Positions 1 through 9,100 are shown, counted from the stretch's first letter. The stretch: 64,000 nucleotides of DNA from Streptomyces albireticuli (GCF_021228125.1 NZ_JAJQQS010000006.1:310001-374000), one strand, 5' to 3'. Numbers and translations: made by a program. Notes: a model not told the origin generated them from the sequence alone.

Positions 1-335
1 TCGACGTGCCGCCAGCCGTTCCGGCGCAGCGATCGGCGCAGCAGGACGAAAACCGAACGGTTGTCGATGAAGCCGTGAAGGAGGAGAACGGGCGTGTGAC
101 CGAGGTCTTTTGTCGGTTCCTCTGCGAGCTCGGGCGTGTCGGTTGGGCCGGACGGGGGAGCCGGGGTGGCGGGAAGCGCATGGGGCGGGCGTGCGCGGCG
201 CTCCTGAGTGAGGCCCGTGGGGTAGAGCAGCACGTGGCCGGTGAGGATCACCAGCTCCAGCACGGTGGACCGGGCGCGCGCCGCCGAAGGGCGCAGCAGT
301 GCGGAGAGGAGAGTGAGAAAGCGCAGTGCCCCCAT
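1..335 (-). CDS. Alpha/beta hydrolase (lipase-like), 5' part only
   Basis: This is the N-terminal part of a probable secreted or membrane-anchored lipase/esterase; the rest lies beyond the left edge. I translated the minus strand from the ATG at 335, and the frame is open for 111 codons to position 1. After a hydrophobic N-terminus with an Ala-rich stretch (about residues 1-45) comes TPVLLLHGFIDNRSVFVLL, the HGF oxyanion-hole motif that opens alpha/beta-hydrolase lipases. The catalytic Ser, Asp and His are not in the window. A GGAGG lies about nine bases before the ATG. The gene is divergent from the B12-binding gene at 724. The fold is clear, but the substrate cannot be said. Confidence 0.8.
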   Translation of the reverse strand, partial: MGALRFLTLLSALLRPSAARARSTVLELVILTGHVLLYPTGLTQERRARPPHALPATPAPPSGPTDTPELAEEPTKDLGHTPVLLLHGFIDNRSVFVLLRRSLRRNGWRHV

Positions 336-723
336 GGCCGACCGACCTCCCGAACGGCACACAGAAGGCGGCTCCGTCCCCCCGCGCGCATTCATGGGAA
401 GTCGCGGCGGTGCCTGCCGCACCCGCCGCCCCGTGCGGCTGCCGGCACGGCGTTGCGGCGACCTCGCCGCGGCTCCCTCGCGACCGCCTCCGGCCCGCCG
501 CCCCGGTGACACGGGGGCCTCACGGCCCGTGACACGGCCCGTGGGACGCGGCAGTACGAGGACGGCGCGTAGCGAAAGTGTTGTCCCACGTGTGATTTCC
601 CCCTCGCTCTCCTCCGCGAAACGGCGGGTTGCGGGATGCTGGAGATAACGTTCGTTCACGTCTCCGGCCCCTGGGCCGGGGAACCTCGCGGCCGGTTGCC
701 GGCAGTCGTACATGGAGGCAGTG
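336..723. other. Divergent intergenic region
   Basis: This 388-base gap separates the divergent hydrolase and B12-binding genes and should hold both promoters. The only structured element I see is the tandem palindrome pair at 521-543. I see no cobalamin riboswitch core and no small gene with a convincing ribosome binding site. Confidence 0.5.
521..543. promoter_or_regulatory. Tandem 11-bp palindromes, possible operator
   Basis: CACGGCCCGTG occurs twice, at 521-531 and 533-543, a 12-bp repeat. Each copy is a perfect palindrome around a central C. They lie between two divergent start codons, where a repressor or activator site would be expected. No regulator is identified, and GC-rich palindromes also arise by chance in this genome. 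Confidence 0.35.
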
Positions 724-1137
724 ATGGGAGTGACCGGTCCGATCCGCGTGGTGGTGGCCAAGCCGGGGCTCGACGGCCATGACCGCGGCGCCAAGGTGAT
801 CGCCCGCGCGCTGCGCGACGCCGGCATGGAGGTCATCTACACCGGCCTGCACCAGACCCCGGAGCAGATCGTGGACACCGCGATCCAGGAGGACGCCGAC
901 GCGATCGGCCTGTCCATCCTCTCCGGGGCGCACAACACCCTCTTCGCCAAGGTCCTCGAACTGCTGCGGGAGCGGGACGCGGAGGACATCAAGGTCTTCG
1001 GCGGCGGGATCATCCCGGAGGCGGACATCGCCCCGCTCAAGGAGCAGGGCGTCGCGGCGATCTTCACCCCCGGCGCGACGACGGCGTCCATCGTGGAGTG
1101 GGTCAACGCGAACGTCCGCCAGCCCACGGACGCGTAG
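724..1137 (+). CDS. Cobalamin-binding small subunit of an acyl-CoA mutase (IcmB-like)
   Basis: This 137-residue protein is essentially one B12-binding Rossmann domain, like the small subunit of isobutyryl-CoA/methylmalonyl-CoA mutases that carry the coenzyme for a separate TIM-barrel subunit. The DxHxxG signature is visible as [10 protein letters not shown] near residue 15, where the His is the lower cobalt ligand. SGAHNTLF and [18 protein letters not shown] are the usual nucleotide-loop segments. I chose ATG 724 rather than ATG 712, because GGAGG at 714-718 sits five bases before 724 and overlaps the earlier start. No large subunit is encoded nearby, so the partner must be elsewhere. The family is certain; which mutase it serves is inferred. 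Confidence 0.9.
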   Translation: MGVTGPIRVVVAKPGLDGHDRGAKVIARALRDAGMEVIYTGLHQTPEQIVDTAIQEDADAIGLSILSGAHNTLFAKVLELLRERDAEDIKVFGGGIIPEADIAPLKEQGVAAIFTPGATTASIVEWVNANVRQPTDA

Positions 1138-1154
1138 CGGCCGTTCCGGCTGGT

Positions 1155-1356
1155 CTTCCCCACCCTGCCCCTTCCCGCCGCATCCGATGTGCGGCTCCGC
1201 CGCGTGCGGGACTCCGCCCCGGGCCCCGGTCCTCAATCGTCGGGCGGGCCGGATTTCCAGCCTGTCCGGCGATTGAGGACACCGCGCCCCTTCCCGTAAC
1301 CGGGGGCCCGGGGGCTCGCCCCCGGTCACGGGAAGGGGCGGGCAGGGGAAAGCTCC
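1155..1356. repeat. Dispersed GC-rich inverted-repeat element, copy 1
   Basis: The arms CCCCTTCCCG and CGGGAAGGGGCGGG flank an inner, slightly imperfect hairpin built on TCCTCAATCG and CGATTGAGGAC. The element lies between convergent genes and runs into the 3' end of the DUF5691 gene. Related copies occur near 3.2, 3.5, 18.0, 39.4, 42.5, 44.3 and 53.1 kb. It probably acts as a transcription terminator. Confidence 0.75.
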
Positions 1357-3032
1357 GCCGCGGCACCCTCCCCCGCGAGCTCCGCCCGCATCGTGGCGCG
1401 CAACCGCAACGTCCCCACCAGCCGCTGAAACGCCTCCGACCAGTACGCCGCCGCCCCAGGCGCCCCCGCCGGCTCCGGGGAGTTCTCCGGAAGCGCCGTG
1501 AGCACCTCCAGGCGGTCGGCCTGCGCCGGGTCCAGGCAGCGCTCGGCGAGGCCCATCACCCCGCTGAAGCTCCAGGGGTAGCTGCCCGCGTCCCGGGCGA
1601 TGTCGAGGGCGTCGACGACCGCGGTGCCCAGCGGCTCCGCCCAGGGCACCGCGCACACGGCCAGCAGCCGGAAGGCGTCCGAGAGGCCCTGCGCGGAGAC
1701 GAACTCCGCCACCCACTCCGCCCGCTCCCGGGGCTCCAGCGCGGAGAGCAGCTTCGCCGGATCCCGTCCCCAGCTCCCGGTGGGGGCATCCCCACCGGAA
1801 GCCGGGGGCGGCGCCGTGGCGGGCCCGAGCAGGGCCCGGGACCAGGCCGCGTCCCGCTGCCGGACGGCGGCCCGGCACCAGGCCGCGTGCAGATCCGGCC
1901 GCCAGCCGTCCGCGACGGGCAGCGCCACGATCTCCGCCGGGCTCAGACCGCCGAACCGCTCGCCCCACACGGCCGTCGGGGTCGCCCCCACGACCTGGGT
2001 CAGCCACCACGACCGCTCGCCGCGGCCGTTCGGCGGCCTGGGGGTGACGCCGTCGCGCTGCATCCCCTTGTCGCACTCGTGCGGAGCCTCGACGACGATC
2101 CGTACGGCGCCGTCCGTCCGCTCCAGGGCCACGCAGCTCCGCGCCCGCCCGGCCATCCGCGCGGCGAGCGCGGACCCGGGCAGCGCCGACAGCAGTTCGG
2201 CCGCCGTGGCCCGGACGTTGCGGCTGCGGTCGGACAGGGCGCGCTCCAGGAACGGCTCGTCGTCCGGGGAGAGTTCCGGGCGCAGCCCGTCGAGGAACAT
2301 CAGCCGGTCCTCGGCACGCTCGGCCGCCCAGGTGCCCGCGAGCAGCTCCCGGCCGGCCGCCGGGTCCCGCCGTCGCAGGGCGGCGAGCGCGGCGACACGC
2401 TCGGCGAAGAGGCCCTCCTCCCAAAGGCGCTGCGTCGCGTCGCTGTCGCCGGTGCCGGTGCCGGTGCCGGTGCCTGCGCCCGTGCCTGCGCCCGCGTGGG
2501 CGGATCGGCGAAGAGGCGCTGAGCCGTCGGCGGGGCCCGCGCGCAGCGCGTATCTCCACTGGGGGTTCAGCCCGGCCAGCCACCGGGCCCGGGGCCCGCC
2601 GAAGGCGAGGGCCGCGGCCCGCAGGTCGCTACGGGCCCGCCCGGCTTCGAGCAGCGCGGGCAGCAACGGGGCCGGGGCGCGGTACCCGTGCCGCATCGCC
2701 GCGGCCAGCCACTGGGGCAGCAGCTCCGTGAGATCGGGCGCGGCCCCGCGCCGCCCGGCCCCGCCGCCCGGCGCGGCCCGGTCGGCCAGCAGCAGCGCCA
2801 GCCGCCGCCGCGCCGCGGCCGGTGGCTCCGGCCGCGGATCCTCCGGCGCGACCCCGGGCCGCTCCCGCACCACGGCGGGCCGCAACCCGGCCCGCCGCCG
2901 CACGGTGTGCAGGGCGGCGGCGTCCAGAAGGGCGGCGGCGCCGTCCTGACCGGGGCGAGGGGTGACGGGCGGTGTGCGGCGGCCGGTGCCCAGCAGGGCG
3001 GCGGAGAGGAGGTCGTCCCAGGTGACGGTCAT
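1326..3032 (-). CDS. DUF5691 family protein
   Basis: This 568-residue cytoplasmic protein opens with MTVTWDDLLSAALLGTGRR, the usual beginning of the DUF5691 family found beside SWIM, MoxR and VWA genes in actinobacteria. Its biochemical role is unknown; helix-rich, HEAT-like stretches around residues 230-300 suggest a scaffold. Two oddities are visible. A hexanucleotide expansion near 2450-2495 encodes a run of Ala-Gly/Thr-Gly pairs between conserved blocks. The last residues (SPARPFP) are encoded by the intergenic repeat element, so the C-terminus may have been reset by it. ATG 3032 has only a modest AAAGG upstream. A 754-bp repeat-filled gap separates it from the SWIM-like gene. Confidence 0.8.
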   Translation of the reverse strand: MTVTWDDLLSAALLGTGRRTPPVTPRPGQDGAAALLDAAALHTVRRRAGLRPAVVRERPGVAPEDPRPEPPAAARRRLALLLADRAAPGGGAGRRGAAPDLTELLPQWLAAAMRHGYRAPAPLLPALLEAGRARSDLRAAALAFGGPRARWLAGLNPQWRYALRAGPADGSAPLRRSAHAGAGTGAGTGTGTGTGDSDATQRLWEEGLFAERVAALAALRRRDPAAGRELLAGTWAAERAEDRLMFLDGLRPELSPDDEPFLERALSDRSRNVRATAAELLSALPGSALAARMAGRARSCVALERTDGAVRIVVEAPHECDKGMQRDGVTPRPPNGRGERSWWLTQVVGATPTAVWGERFGGLSPAEIVALPVADGWRPDLHAAWCRAAVRQRDAAWSRALLGPATAPPPASGGDAPTGSWGRDPAKLLSALEPRERAEWVAEFVSAQGLSDAFRLLAVCAVPWAEPLGTAVVDALDIARDAGSYPWSFSGVMGLAERCLDPAQADRLEVLTALPENSPEPAGAPGAAAYWSEAFQRLVGTLRLRATMRAELAGEGAAAELSPARPFP

Positions 3033-3786
3033 AGGTTCGCCTTTCTGTCCACGTGAGGGTGGGGCGGGGGCGGGAACGCCGAGTGGGGGTGGCGGCTCGG
3101 CCGGGGCGCCGGAACCTCTGGCCGGGGGCGTGCCTTGGTGGGTTGAGGAGCGGGTCGGGTGCGGGTGGGGTGCGGGTGGGGTGCCGCTGCGCGGGGCCTT
3201 GTCCCCTACCCGCCCCTTCCCGACCCGGGGCTCCGCCCCGGACCCCGGTCCTCAAACGCCGGACGGGCTGAATCGGCGCCCGGGCCCCGGTTCCCAGGTG
3301 CCGGAACGGGCTGAGTTGTCGCCCGGAACCGGGAGCGAGGCCCGCCCTCGGCGTAGGGACAGTCGACGGCGAGCCGGGGCGATTTGAGCCTCGGTGTAGG
3401 GAAAGCCGGCGGCGAGTCGTGGCAATTTGATCCTCGGCATGGGGAAAGTTGGCGGCGAGCCGGGGCAATTTCAGCCCGTCCGGCGATTGAGGACACCGCG
3501 CGTCAGCGCGGCCGGGGGCCTGGGGGCGGAGCCCCCAGTTACGGGAAGGGGCGGGGAGGGGGAGAAGCCCGCCGCAGGCGAAGACCCGCAACCGACGGCC
3601 CCGAGGCGAGGTCCCGGAAGCGACACCCCCGCCCACACCCTCCGTCGCAGGCGAGGGCTCGCAGGCGAGGGCCCGCACGTCAAGGCCCGCACGTCAAGGC
3701 CCCGGACGACGGCCGCCCGCACGCAACGGCCCCCAAGCCAAGGCCCCGCAGACGACACCCCTCACAACGACACCCCTCAACCCCCC
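3033..3786. repeat. Repeat-filled spacer with a 3 x 43-bp tandem array
   Basis: This 754-bp gap separates two genes that probably belong to one operon. It holds the left half of the dispersed inverted-repeat element (about 3195-3275), three tandem 43-bp units (3347-3389, 3390-3432, 3433-3475; each begins CTCGG and ends near GGCAATTTGA or a variant), then the right half of the element (about 3465-3575). After that comes C-rich low-complexity sequence to 3786. I see no coding gene. The array sits where the element's loop would be, as if it had expanded there. Confidence 0.75.
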
Positions 3787-4905
3787 TCACAACGGCACCG
3801 CCTCCACCCCCACCCCCACCCCCCACACCCCCAACGGCGCCACCCCCCGGAACCCGCACTCCCCGAACACCGTCACCGCCTCGCCCCCCGACACCGCCGC
3901 CAACTGCCACACCCGCATCCGGTCACCACCGTGCCGCGCGTCCACCGGCACCCCCGACTCCCCCTCCTCGTCCACCAATTGCCAGTCGCCCGACGGCATC
4001 CGCACCGGTATGACCGGGCCGAGTACGACCGGCCAGCTTTCCAGCCACGGATCGTCCCGCAGCGCCTCCCCGTACGCGGCGAGGGCCGTTGCGACGTCAC
4101 GGGCGGGAGGGGGGCCGGGGCTCGGGGTGGGGGTCGAATGGCGGGTGCCCAGCGCGGCCCGCAGTGGGCGCGCGGAAGGGTAGTAGGCCAGCTCGGCGTC
4201 GAGCGAGAAACCCACCGGGAAGGAGAGCTCCGGCGGCCGCCCCACCGGCCCGTACGACAGGAGCAGTGCCATGCGGCCCGTCCGCCCGCCGCGCAGCCAG
4301 ACGCGGCGCGTGACCAGCCGGCCGTCGTCGGCGTCCTGCTGTGCCAGGACCAGCCAGTCGTCGCGGACCGGCGCCGAGGTCGCGAGCACCGTCGCCGTGT
4401 CCGCCGCGATGCCGACGCGCGCCCGGACCGTCGCGGCCAGCGCCTCCGGCAGCTCGCCGATCCGCAGACAGCCCTGATTGAGGGTGTGCAGCAGGGCGCA
4501 CTCCTCCAGCAGCCGCGAGGCACGGTCCACCCCCGTGCCCGCCCCCGCCACCGCCGCCAACTCCCTTACGCGCGAGGCCAGGCCCGGCGCCTGGGCGTCG
4601 ATCATGCGGGCCGCCGTCTCGTCCCACTGGTCGTACGCCGACGCCTCGGCGGACGCCAGGCCGCCGTGCAGCAGATCGGCCAGCCGGCGCTCCAACTCGG
4701 TGGCACCTGAGGCGATCCGGGCCGCGCGGCGCTCGGCGCGCCGCCGTGCCGCTTCCCCGCCGGCCGCCGCCGCGCCCCCGGCCGGACGGGCCGCCCCCGG
4801 CCGCGGTCCGGGCCTCGTCTGCCCCGCGTCCGCCTTGCGTGATGCGGCGTCAGGTGCCGTCGCGAGCACCGTCTCCGCCGTCCTGCGTTCCCCCTGCGGA
4901 TTCAT
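3787..4905 (-). CDS. SWIM-family protein lacking its zinc finger
   Basis: This 372-residue protein matches the C-terminal part of the SWIM zinc-finger proteins that accompany DUF5691 and MoxR genes: LERRLADLLHGGL, AYDQWDETAARMIDAQAPGL, WLVLAQQDADDGRLVTRRVW and DDPWLESWPVVLGPVIP. The N-terminus also matches (ETVLATAPDAASRKA). But the Cys/His SWIM module expected between about residues 27 and 55 is absent and replaced by Pro/Ala/Gly-rich sequence, with no Cys in the first 80 residues. ATG 4905 is chosen because the promoter's -10 box ends seven bases upstream, giving a leaderless message; no Shine-Dalgarno is visible. A TTG at 4935 is an alternative. Family assignment is good; function is unknown. 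Confidence 0.75.
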   Translation of the reverse strand: MNPQGERRTAETVLATAPDAASRKADAGQTRPGPRPGAARPAGGAAAAGGEAARRRAERRAARIASGATELERRLADLLHGGLASAEASAYDQWDETAARMIDAQAPGLASRVRELAAVAGAGTGVDRASRLLEECALLHTLNQGCLRIGELPEALAATVRARVGIAADTATVLATSAPVRDDWLVLAQQDADDGRLVTRRVWLRGGRTGRMALLLSYGPVGRPPELSFPVGFSLDAELAYYPSARPLRAALGTRHSTPTPSPGPPPARDVATALAAYGEALRDDPWLESWPVVLGPVIPVRMPSGDWQLVDEEGESGVPVDARHGGDRMRVWQLAAVSGGEAVTVFGECGFRGVAPLGVWGVGVGVEAVPL

Positions 4906-4912
4906 GTCGTCA

Positions 4913-4935
4913 AAGCTACGGGCCACCACTGACAA
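4913..4935 (-). promoter_or_regulatory. RecA-NDp / PafBC-type promoter of the SWIM-like gene
   Basis: Read on the minus strand, TTGTCAGTG (4935-4927), eight bases, then TAGCTT (4918-4913) exactly fits the published TTGTCRGTG-N8-TANNNT pattern of actinobacterial LexA-independent DNA-damage promoters activated by PafBC. The predicted transcription start falls at or next to ATG 4905, which explains the missing ribosome binding site. Confidence 0.8.
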
Positions 4936-4971
4936 TCGCCCTGACCTGCGGTTACCGCTCCCCGGGGCCGA

Positions 4972-4994
4972 TTGTCAGTGGGGTGGTGCAGTGT
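4972..4994 (+). promoter_or_regulatory. Second, divergent RecA-NDp-type promoter (MoxR side)
   Basis: TTGTCAGTG (4972-4980), eight bases, then CAGTGT (4989-4994) matches the same damage motif with one -10 mismatch (C for T). Together with the minus-strand copy it makes an inverted repeat with 12-bp arms (CACTGACAATCG / CGATTGTCAGTG). The leader to GTG 5032 would be about 30 bases and includes the ribosome binding site. Confidence 0.65.
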
Positions 4995-5031
4995 GGAACG
5001 CGTACCCGGAAGCGCACGACGAGGGGGACTT

Positions 5032-6132
5032 GTGACCGTGCCCGGAATCGCCACCGAAGCCCTGCGGCCGCACGCGGAGGACACGTTCGCCGAGGAGCTG
5101 GCGGCCCTCGCCGCGGCCGACGACCGTGTCAGGCCAGCGCGTTGGAAGCTGTCCCCGTGGGCGGTCGCCACGTATCTGCTCGGCGGCACGCTTCCCGACG
5201 GCACGGTGATCACGCCGAAGTACGTGGGCCCGCGCCGCGTCGTCGAGGTCGCCGTCACCACGCTCGCCACCGACCGGGCGCTGCTGCTGCTCGGCGTGCC
5301 CGGCACCGCCAAGACATGGGTCTCCGAGCACCTGGCCGCCGCGGTCAGCGGTGACTCGACCCTGCTCGTCCAGGGCACGGCCGGCACCCCCGAGGAGGCG
5401 ATCCGCTACGGGTGGAACTACGCCCGGCTGCTCGCCGACGGGCCCAGCCGCGAGGCGCTCGTGCCCAGCCCCGTCATGCGGGCGATGGCCGGCGGGATGA
5501 CGGCCCGGGTCGAGGAGCTCACCCGCATCCCCGCCGACGTGCAGGACACCCTCATCACCGTCCTGTCCGAGAAGACGCTGCCCATACCCGAGTTGGGGCA
5601 GGAGGTGCAGGCCGTGCGCGGGTTCAATCTGATCGCCACGGCCAACGACCGGGACCGCGGGGTCAATGAACTGTCCAGCGCCCTGCGCCGCCGCTTCAAC
5701 ACCGTCGTGCTGCCCCTGCCCGCCACCTCCGAGGCCGAGGTCGACATCGTCTCCCGGCGCGTCGACCAGATAGGCCGCTCGCTCGACCTGCCCGCCCTTC
5801 CCGACGGCGCCGACGAGATCCGCCGCGTCGTCACCGTCTTCCGCGAGCTCCGCGACGGCGTCACCACCGACGGCCGCACCAAGCTCAAGTCGCCCTCGGG
5901 CACGCTCTCGACCGCCGAGGCGATCTCTGTCGTCACGGGCGGCCTGGCCCTGGCCGCGCACTTCGGCGACGGCGTGCTGCGCGCCGGGGACGTGGCCGCC
6001 GGAATCCTGGGCGCCGTCGTCCGCGACCCGGCCGCCGACCAGCTCGTCTGGCAGGAGTACTTGGAGGCGGTCGTCCGCGAGCGCGAAGGGTGGAAGGACT
6101 TCTACCGCGCCTGCCGAGAGGTGTCCGTATGA
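5032..6132 (+). CDS. MoxR-family AAA+ ATPase
   Basis: This 366-residue ATPase is of the MoxR type, which work as chaperone-like remodelers together with VWA-domain partners. Walker A is GVPGTAKT (residues 88-95), the Walker B region is RVEELTRIP, sensor 1 is NLIATANDRDRG, and the arginine finger region is SSALRRRFN. GTG 5032 is chosen because GAGGGGGA precedes it at the right distance; longer forms would read through the promoter. The stop overlaps the next gene's start as ATGA, so the two are translationally coupled. Its client is unknown. The DNA-damage promoter upstream suggests a stress role, which is inference. Confidence 0.9.
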   Translation: MTVPGIATEALRPHAEDTFAEELAALAAADDRVRPARWKLSPWAVATYLLGGTLPDGTVITPKYVGPRRVVEVAVTTLATDRALLLLGVPGTAKTWVSEHLAAAVSGDSTLLVQGTAGTPEEAIRYGWNYARLLADGPSREALVPSPVMRAMAGGMTARVEELTRIPADVQDTLITVLSEKTLPIPELGQEVQAVRGFNLIATANDRDRGVNELSSALRRRFNTVVLPLPATSEAEVDIVSRRVDQIGRSLDLPALPDGADEIRRVVTVFRELRDGVTTDGRTKLKSPSGTLSTAEAISVVTGGLALAAHFGDGVLRAGDVAAGILGAVVRDPAADQLVWQEYLEAVVREREGWKDFYRACREVSV

Positions 6133-9100
6133 CCTGGCCGAATGGGCGGACGGGGATGGCCAGGGGGATCGCCGGGATGGCTGGGACGGCTGGGGGCAAC
6201 GGGGTGGTGGGGGTGGCTGTGGTGGCAGGGGCAGCCGGTGCGACTGGGGCAGTCAGGGCGGTCGGGGCGGTCGGGTCGGTCGGGGCGGCCAGGGCGGTCG
6301 GGGCGGCGGGGACGGCCCGGCCCGTCGTCCCGGCGCTGCTGGGGGTGCGTCACCACGGCCCCGGATCCGCGCGGGCCGTCCTGGCTGCGCTCGATCAATA
6401 CCGGCCGGCCGCCGTGCTGATCGAGGGCCCGTCCGAGGCGGACCCGCTCGTCCACTTGGCGGCCGATCCGGGCATGCGGCCCCCGGTGGCCCTGCTCGCC
6501 CATGTGGCGGACGCCCCCGGGCGCGCTGTGTTCTGGCCGTTCGCCGGGTTCTCCCCTGAGTGGATCGCCCTGCGGTGGGCCCTGGACCACGGCGTGCCGG
6601 TGCGTTTCATCGACCTGCCCGCGGCGCACACGCTCGCGCTGCGTGACCCCGATAGGGAGCCGGGTCCGGGGTCGGGGCCGGAGTCAAGGCCGGGTCCGGA
6701 GGGATCCGGCACACGGTTCGCCCCGGCTGCCGACCCGCTGGCCGCCCTCGCGGCCGCCGCCGGCCACGACGACTCGGAGCTGTGGTGGGAGGACGTCGTC
6801 GAGCACCGCCGTGCCGCCGGCGCCCCAGGAGGCGACGCCCTCGCGTCCTTCGAGGCCCTCGCCGAGGCCATGACCGAGCTACGGGCCGGGTACGAAGGGG
6901 CGGTTCACGGACCCGGGGGAGAAAGGGACGGCGGCCGTAACGGCGAGGGCGGCCACGGCGAAGGCGGCCACGACGCCCGGGACGCCGTGCGCGAGGCGCA
7001 CATGCGGCTGAAGTTGAGGGAAGCGCGCGGGGAGTTCGGTGACGGCGTCGCCGTCGTCTGCGGCGCCTGGCACGTACCGGCCCTCGCCGAGAAGCGCACC
7101 GTCGCCGCCGACCGCCGAGCGCTCAGAGGGCTGCCCAAGGTCAAGGCCGAGATCGGCTGGGTGCCCTGGACCCACCGGCGCCTCGCCCGCCGCAGCGGCT
7201 ACGGCGCGGGCATCGACTCGCCCGGCTGGTACGCCCATCTCTTCCACGCCCCCGACCGGCCCGTCGAGCGCTGGCTCACCGAGGTCGCGCGCCTCCTGCG
7301 AGAGGAGGACTTCCCCGTCTCCTCCGCGCACGTCATCGAGGCCGTACGGCTCGCCGAGACCCTCGCCGCCCTGCGGGGCCGCCCGCTCGCCGGACTCACC
7401 GAGACCACCGACGCGGCCCGGGCCGTGATGTGCGACGGCTCCGACGTCCCCCTGGCGCTCGTAAGGGAACGCCTCGTCATCGGCGACGCCCTGGGCGGGA
7501 TCCCGGACGAGGCCCCGGCCACACCTCTTCAGCGCGACCTCACCCGGCTCCAGCGCACCCTGCGCCTCAAACCCGAGGCCGCGGCACGGGACTGCGAGCT
7601 CGACCTGCGCAAGGACACCGACGCCGCCCGGAGCAGGCTCCTGCACCAGTTGCGCCTTCTCGGCATCGGCTGGGGAGAGCCGGCGCGTTCGCGAGGCGGC
7701 CTGGGCACCTTCCGCGAGACCTGGCGGCTCCGCTGGGAGCCCGAGCTGTCCGTACGGGTTGCCGAGGCGTCCGCCTGGGGCACGACGGTGGCGGGCGCCG
7801 CGACCGCGAAGGCGGAGTCCCGGGCCGTCGTGGCCCCGGCCCTCGCCGACCTCACGGCCCTCGCCGAGCGCTGCCTGCTCGCCGGACTGCCTGACGCCCT
7901 CCCCACCGTGATGCGCGTCCTCGCGGACCGCGCCGCGCTCGACGCGGACGTCGCCCATCTGGCCAAGGCCCTTCCCGCGCTCGTCCGCTCCGTCCGGTAC
8001 GGCGACGTCCGCTGTACGGACGCCACGGCCCTCGGAGAGGTCGCGGCGGGCCTGGCGGAGCGCGTCTTCGTCGGCCTTCCCGCCGCGTGCGCGGGGCTCG
8101 ACGCGGACGCGGCGGCCGAGATGCGGGGCCATCTGGACGCCGTCCACCAGGCGGTCGGCCTGCCGGCCGGGACCGGCCTGGCCCGTACGCCGGAGCCCCG
8201 GGACACGGCGGTACCGGCCCCGGACGCCCCCGGCCCGTCCCACGCGCCCGGGGAGGACGGCCCGGCCCCCGCCGTCGCCGACGGTGACCGGCGGGAGCGC
8301 TGGGCCGGGGTGCTGCGGGTGCTCGCCGAGCGGGACGGGCTGCCCGGCGGGATCCGGGGCAGGGCGGCGCGGCTGCTGCTCGACGACCGCCGGCTGACCG
8401 GGGACCGGGCCGCCCGTCTCATGGGCCTCGCCCTCTCGGCCGGCACCGAGCCCGCCGAGGCGGCCGCCTGGATCGAGGGCTTCCTCGGCGGCGGGAGCGC
8501 GGGCGGCCTCCTGCTCGTCCACGACGAGAGCCTGCTCGCCCTCGTCGACGGCTGGCTCGTCGGCGTACCGCCCGCCGCCTTCACGGCCGTCCTGCCGCTG
8601 CTGCGCCGCACCTTCTCCGCGTACGAGCCGGGGGTACGCCGCACGCTCGGCGAACTCGTCCGCCGGGGCGGCCCGGGCACCCCCGGCGGCCGTCCGCCCG
8701 CACCCGGCGCGCAGGACCCGGGCGGCTTCGGTCCCGGCCTCGACGAGGAGCGGGCGGCGACCGTACTGCCGACGCTGCACGCGCTTCTCGGCCTGCGCCT
8801 CGGCCCGGACCCGGTCCCCGTCCTGGACGTCGGCCTGGATTCGGACCCCGCCCCCGGTCCGGCCCCCGGCCCAGGCCGGGACGGCGGTTCCCGTGCTCGC
8901 CGCCGTCTGCGTGGCCACGGAAGGGACGGGGCGATGAGGACGACCGGCGTGACATCCGAGGTCGGCGGAACGGCCGCCGCCACCCCTCCCATCGGTTCCG
9001 CTCGGTCCATTGGTTCCACCGGCCGCACCTGTCCTATTGGTCCTACTGGTCTCACTGACCCCGACGCCGCCACCGAGCGGCTCCGCCGCTGGCGGCTGGC

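Noticed and set aside
600..723. Cobalamin riboswitch before the B12-binding gene
   Set aside because: GC-rich stems are present, but I could not find the conserved B12 box or core, and the gene product binds B12 as a cofactor rather than making or importing it.
520..2583. Long open frame on the minus strand across the B12-binding gene and DUF5691
   Set aside because: It has Arg/Ala/Gly-rich composition with no family match and is the out-of-frame shadow of real genes in GC-rich DNA.
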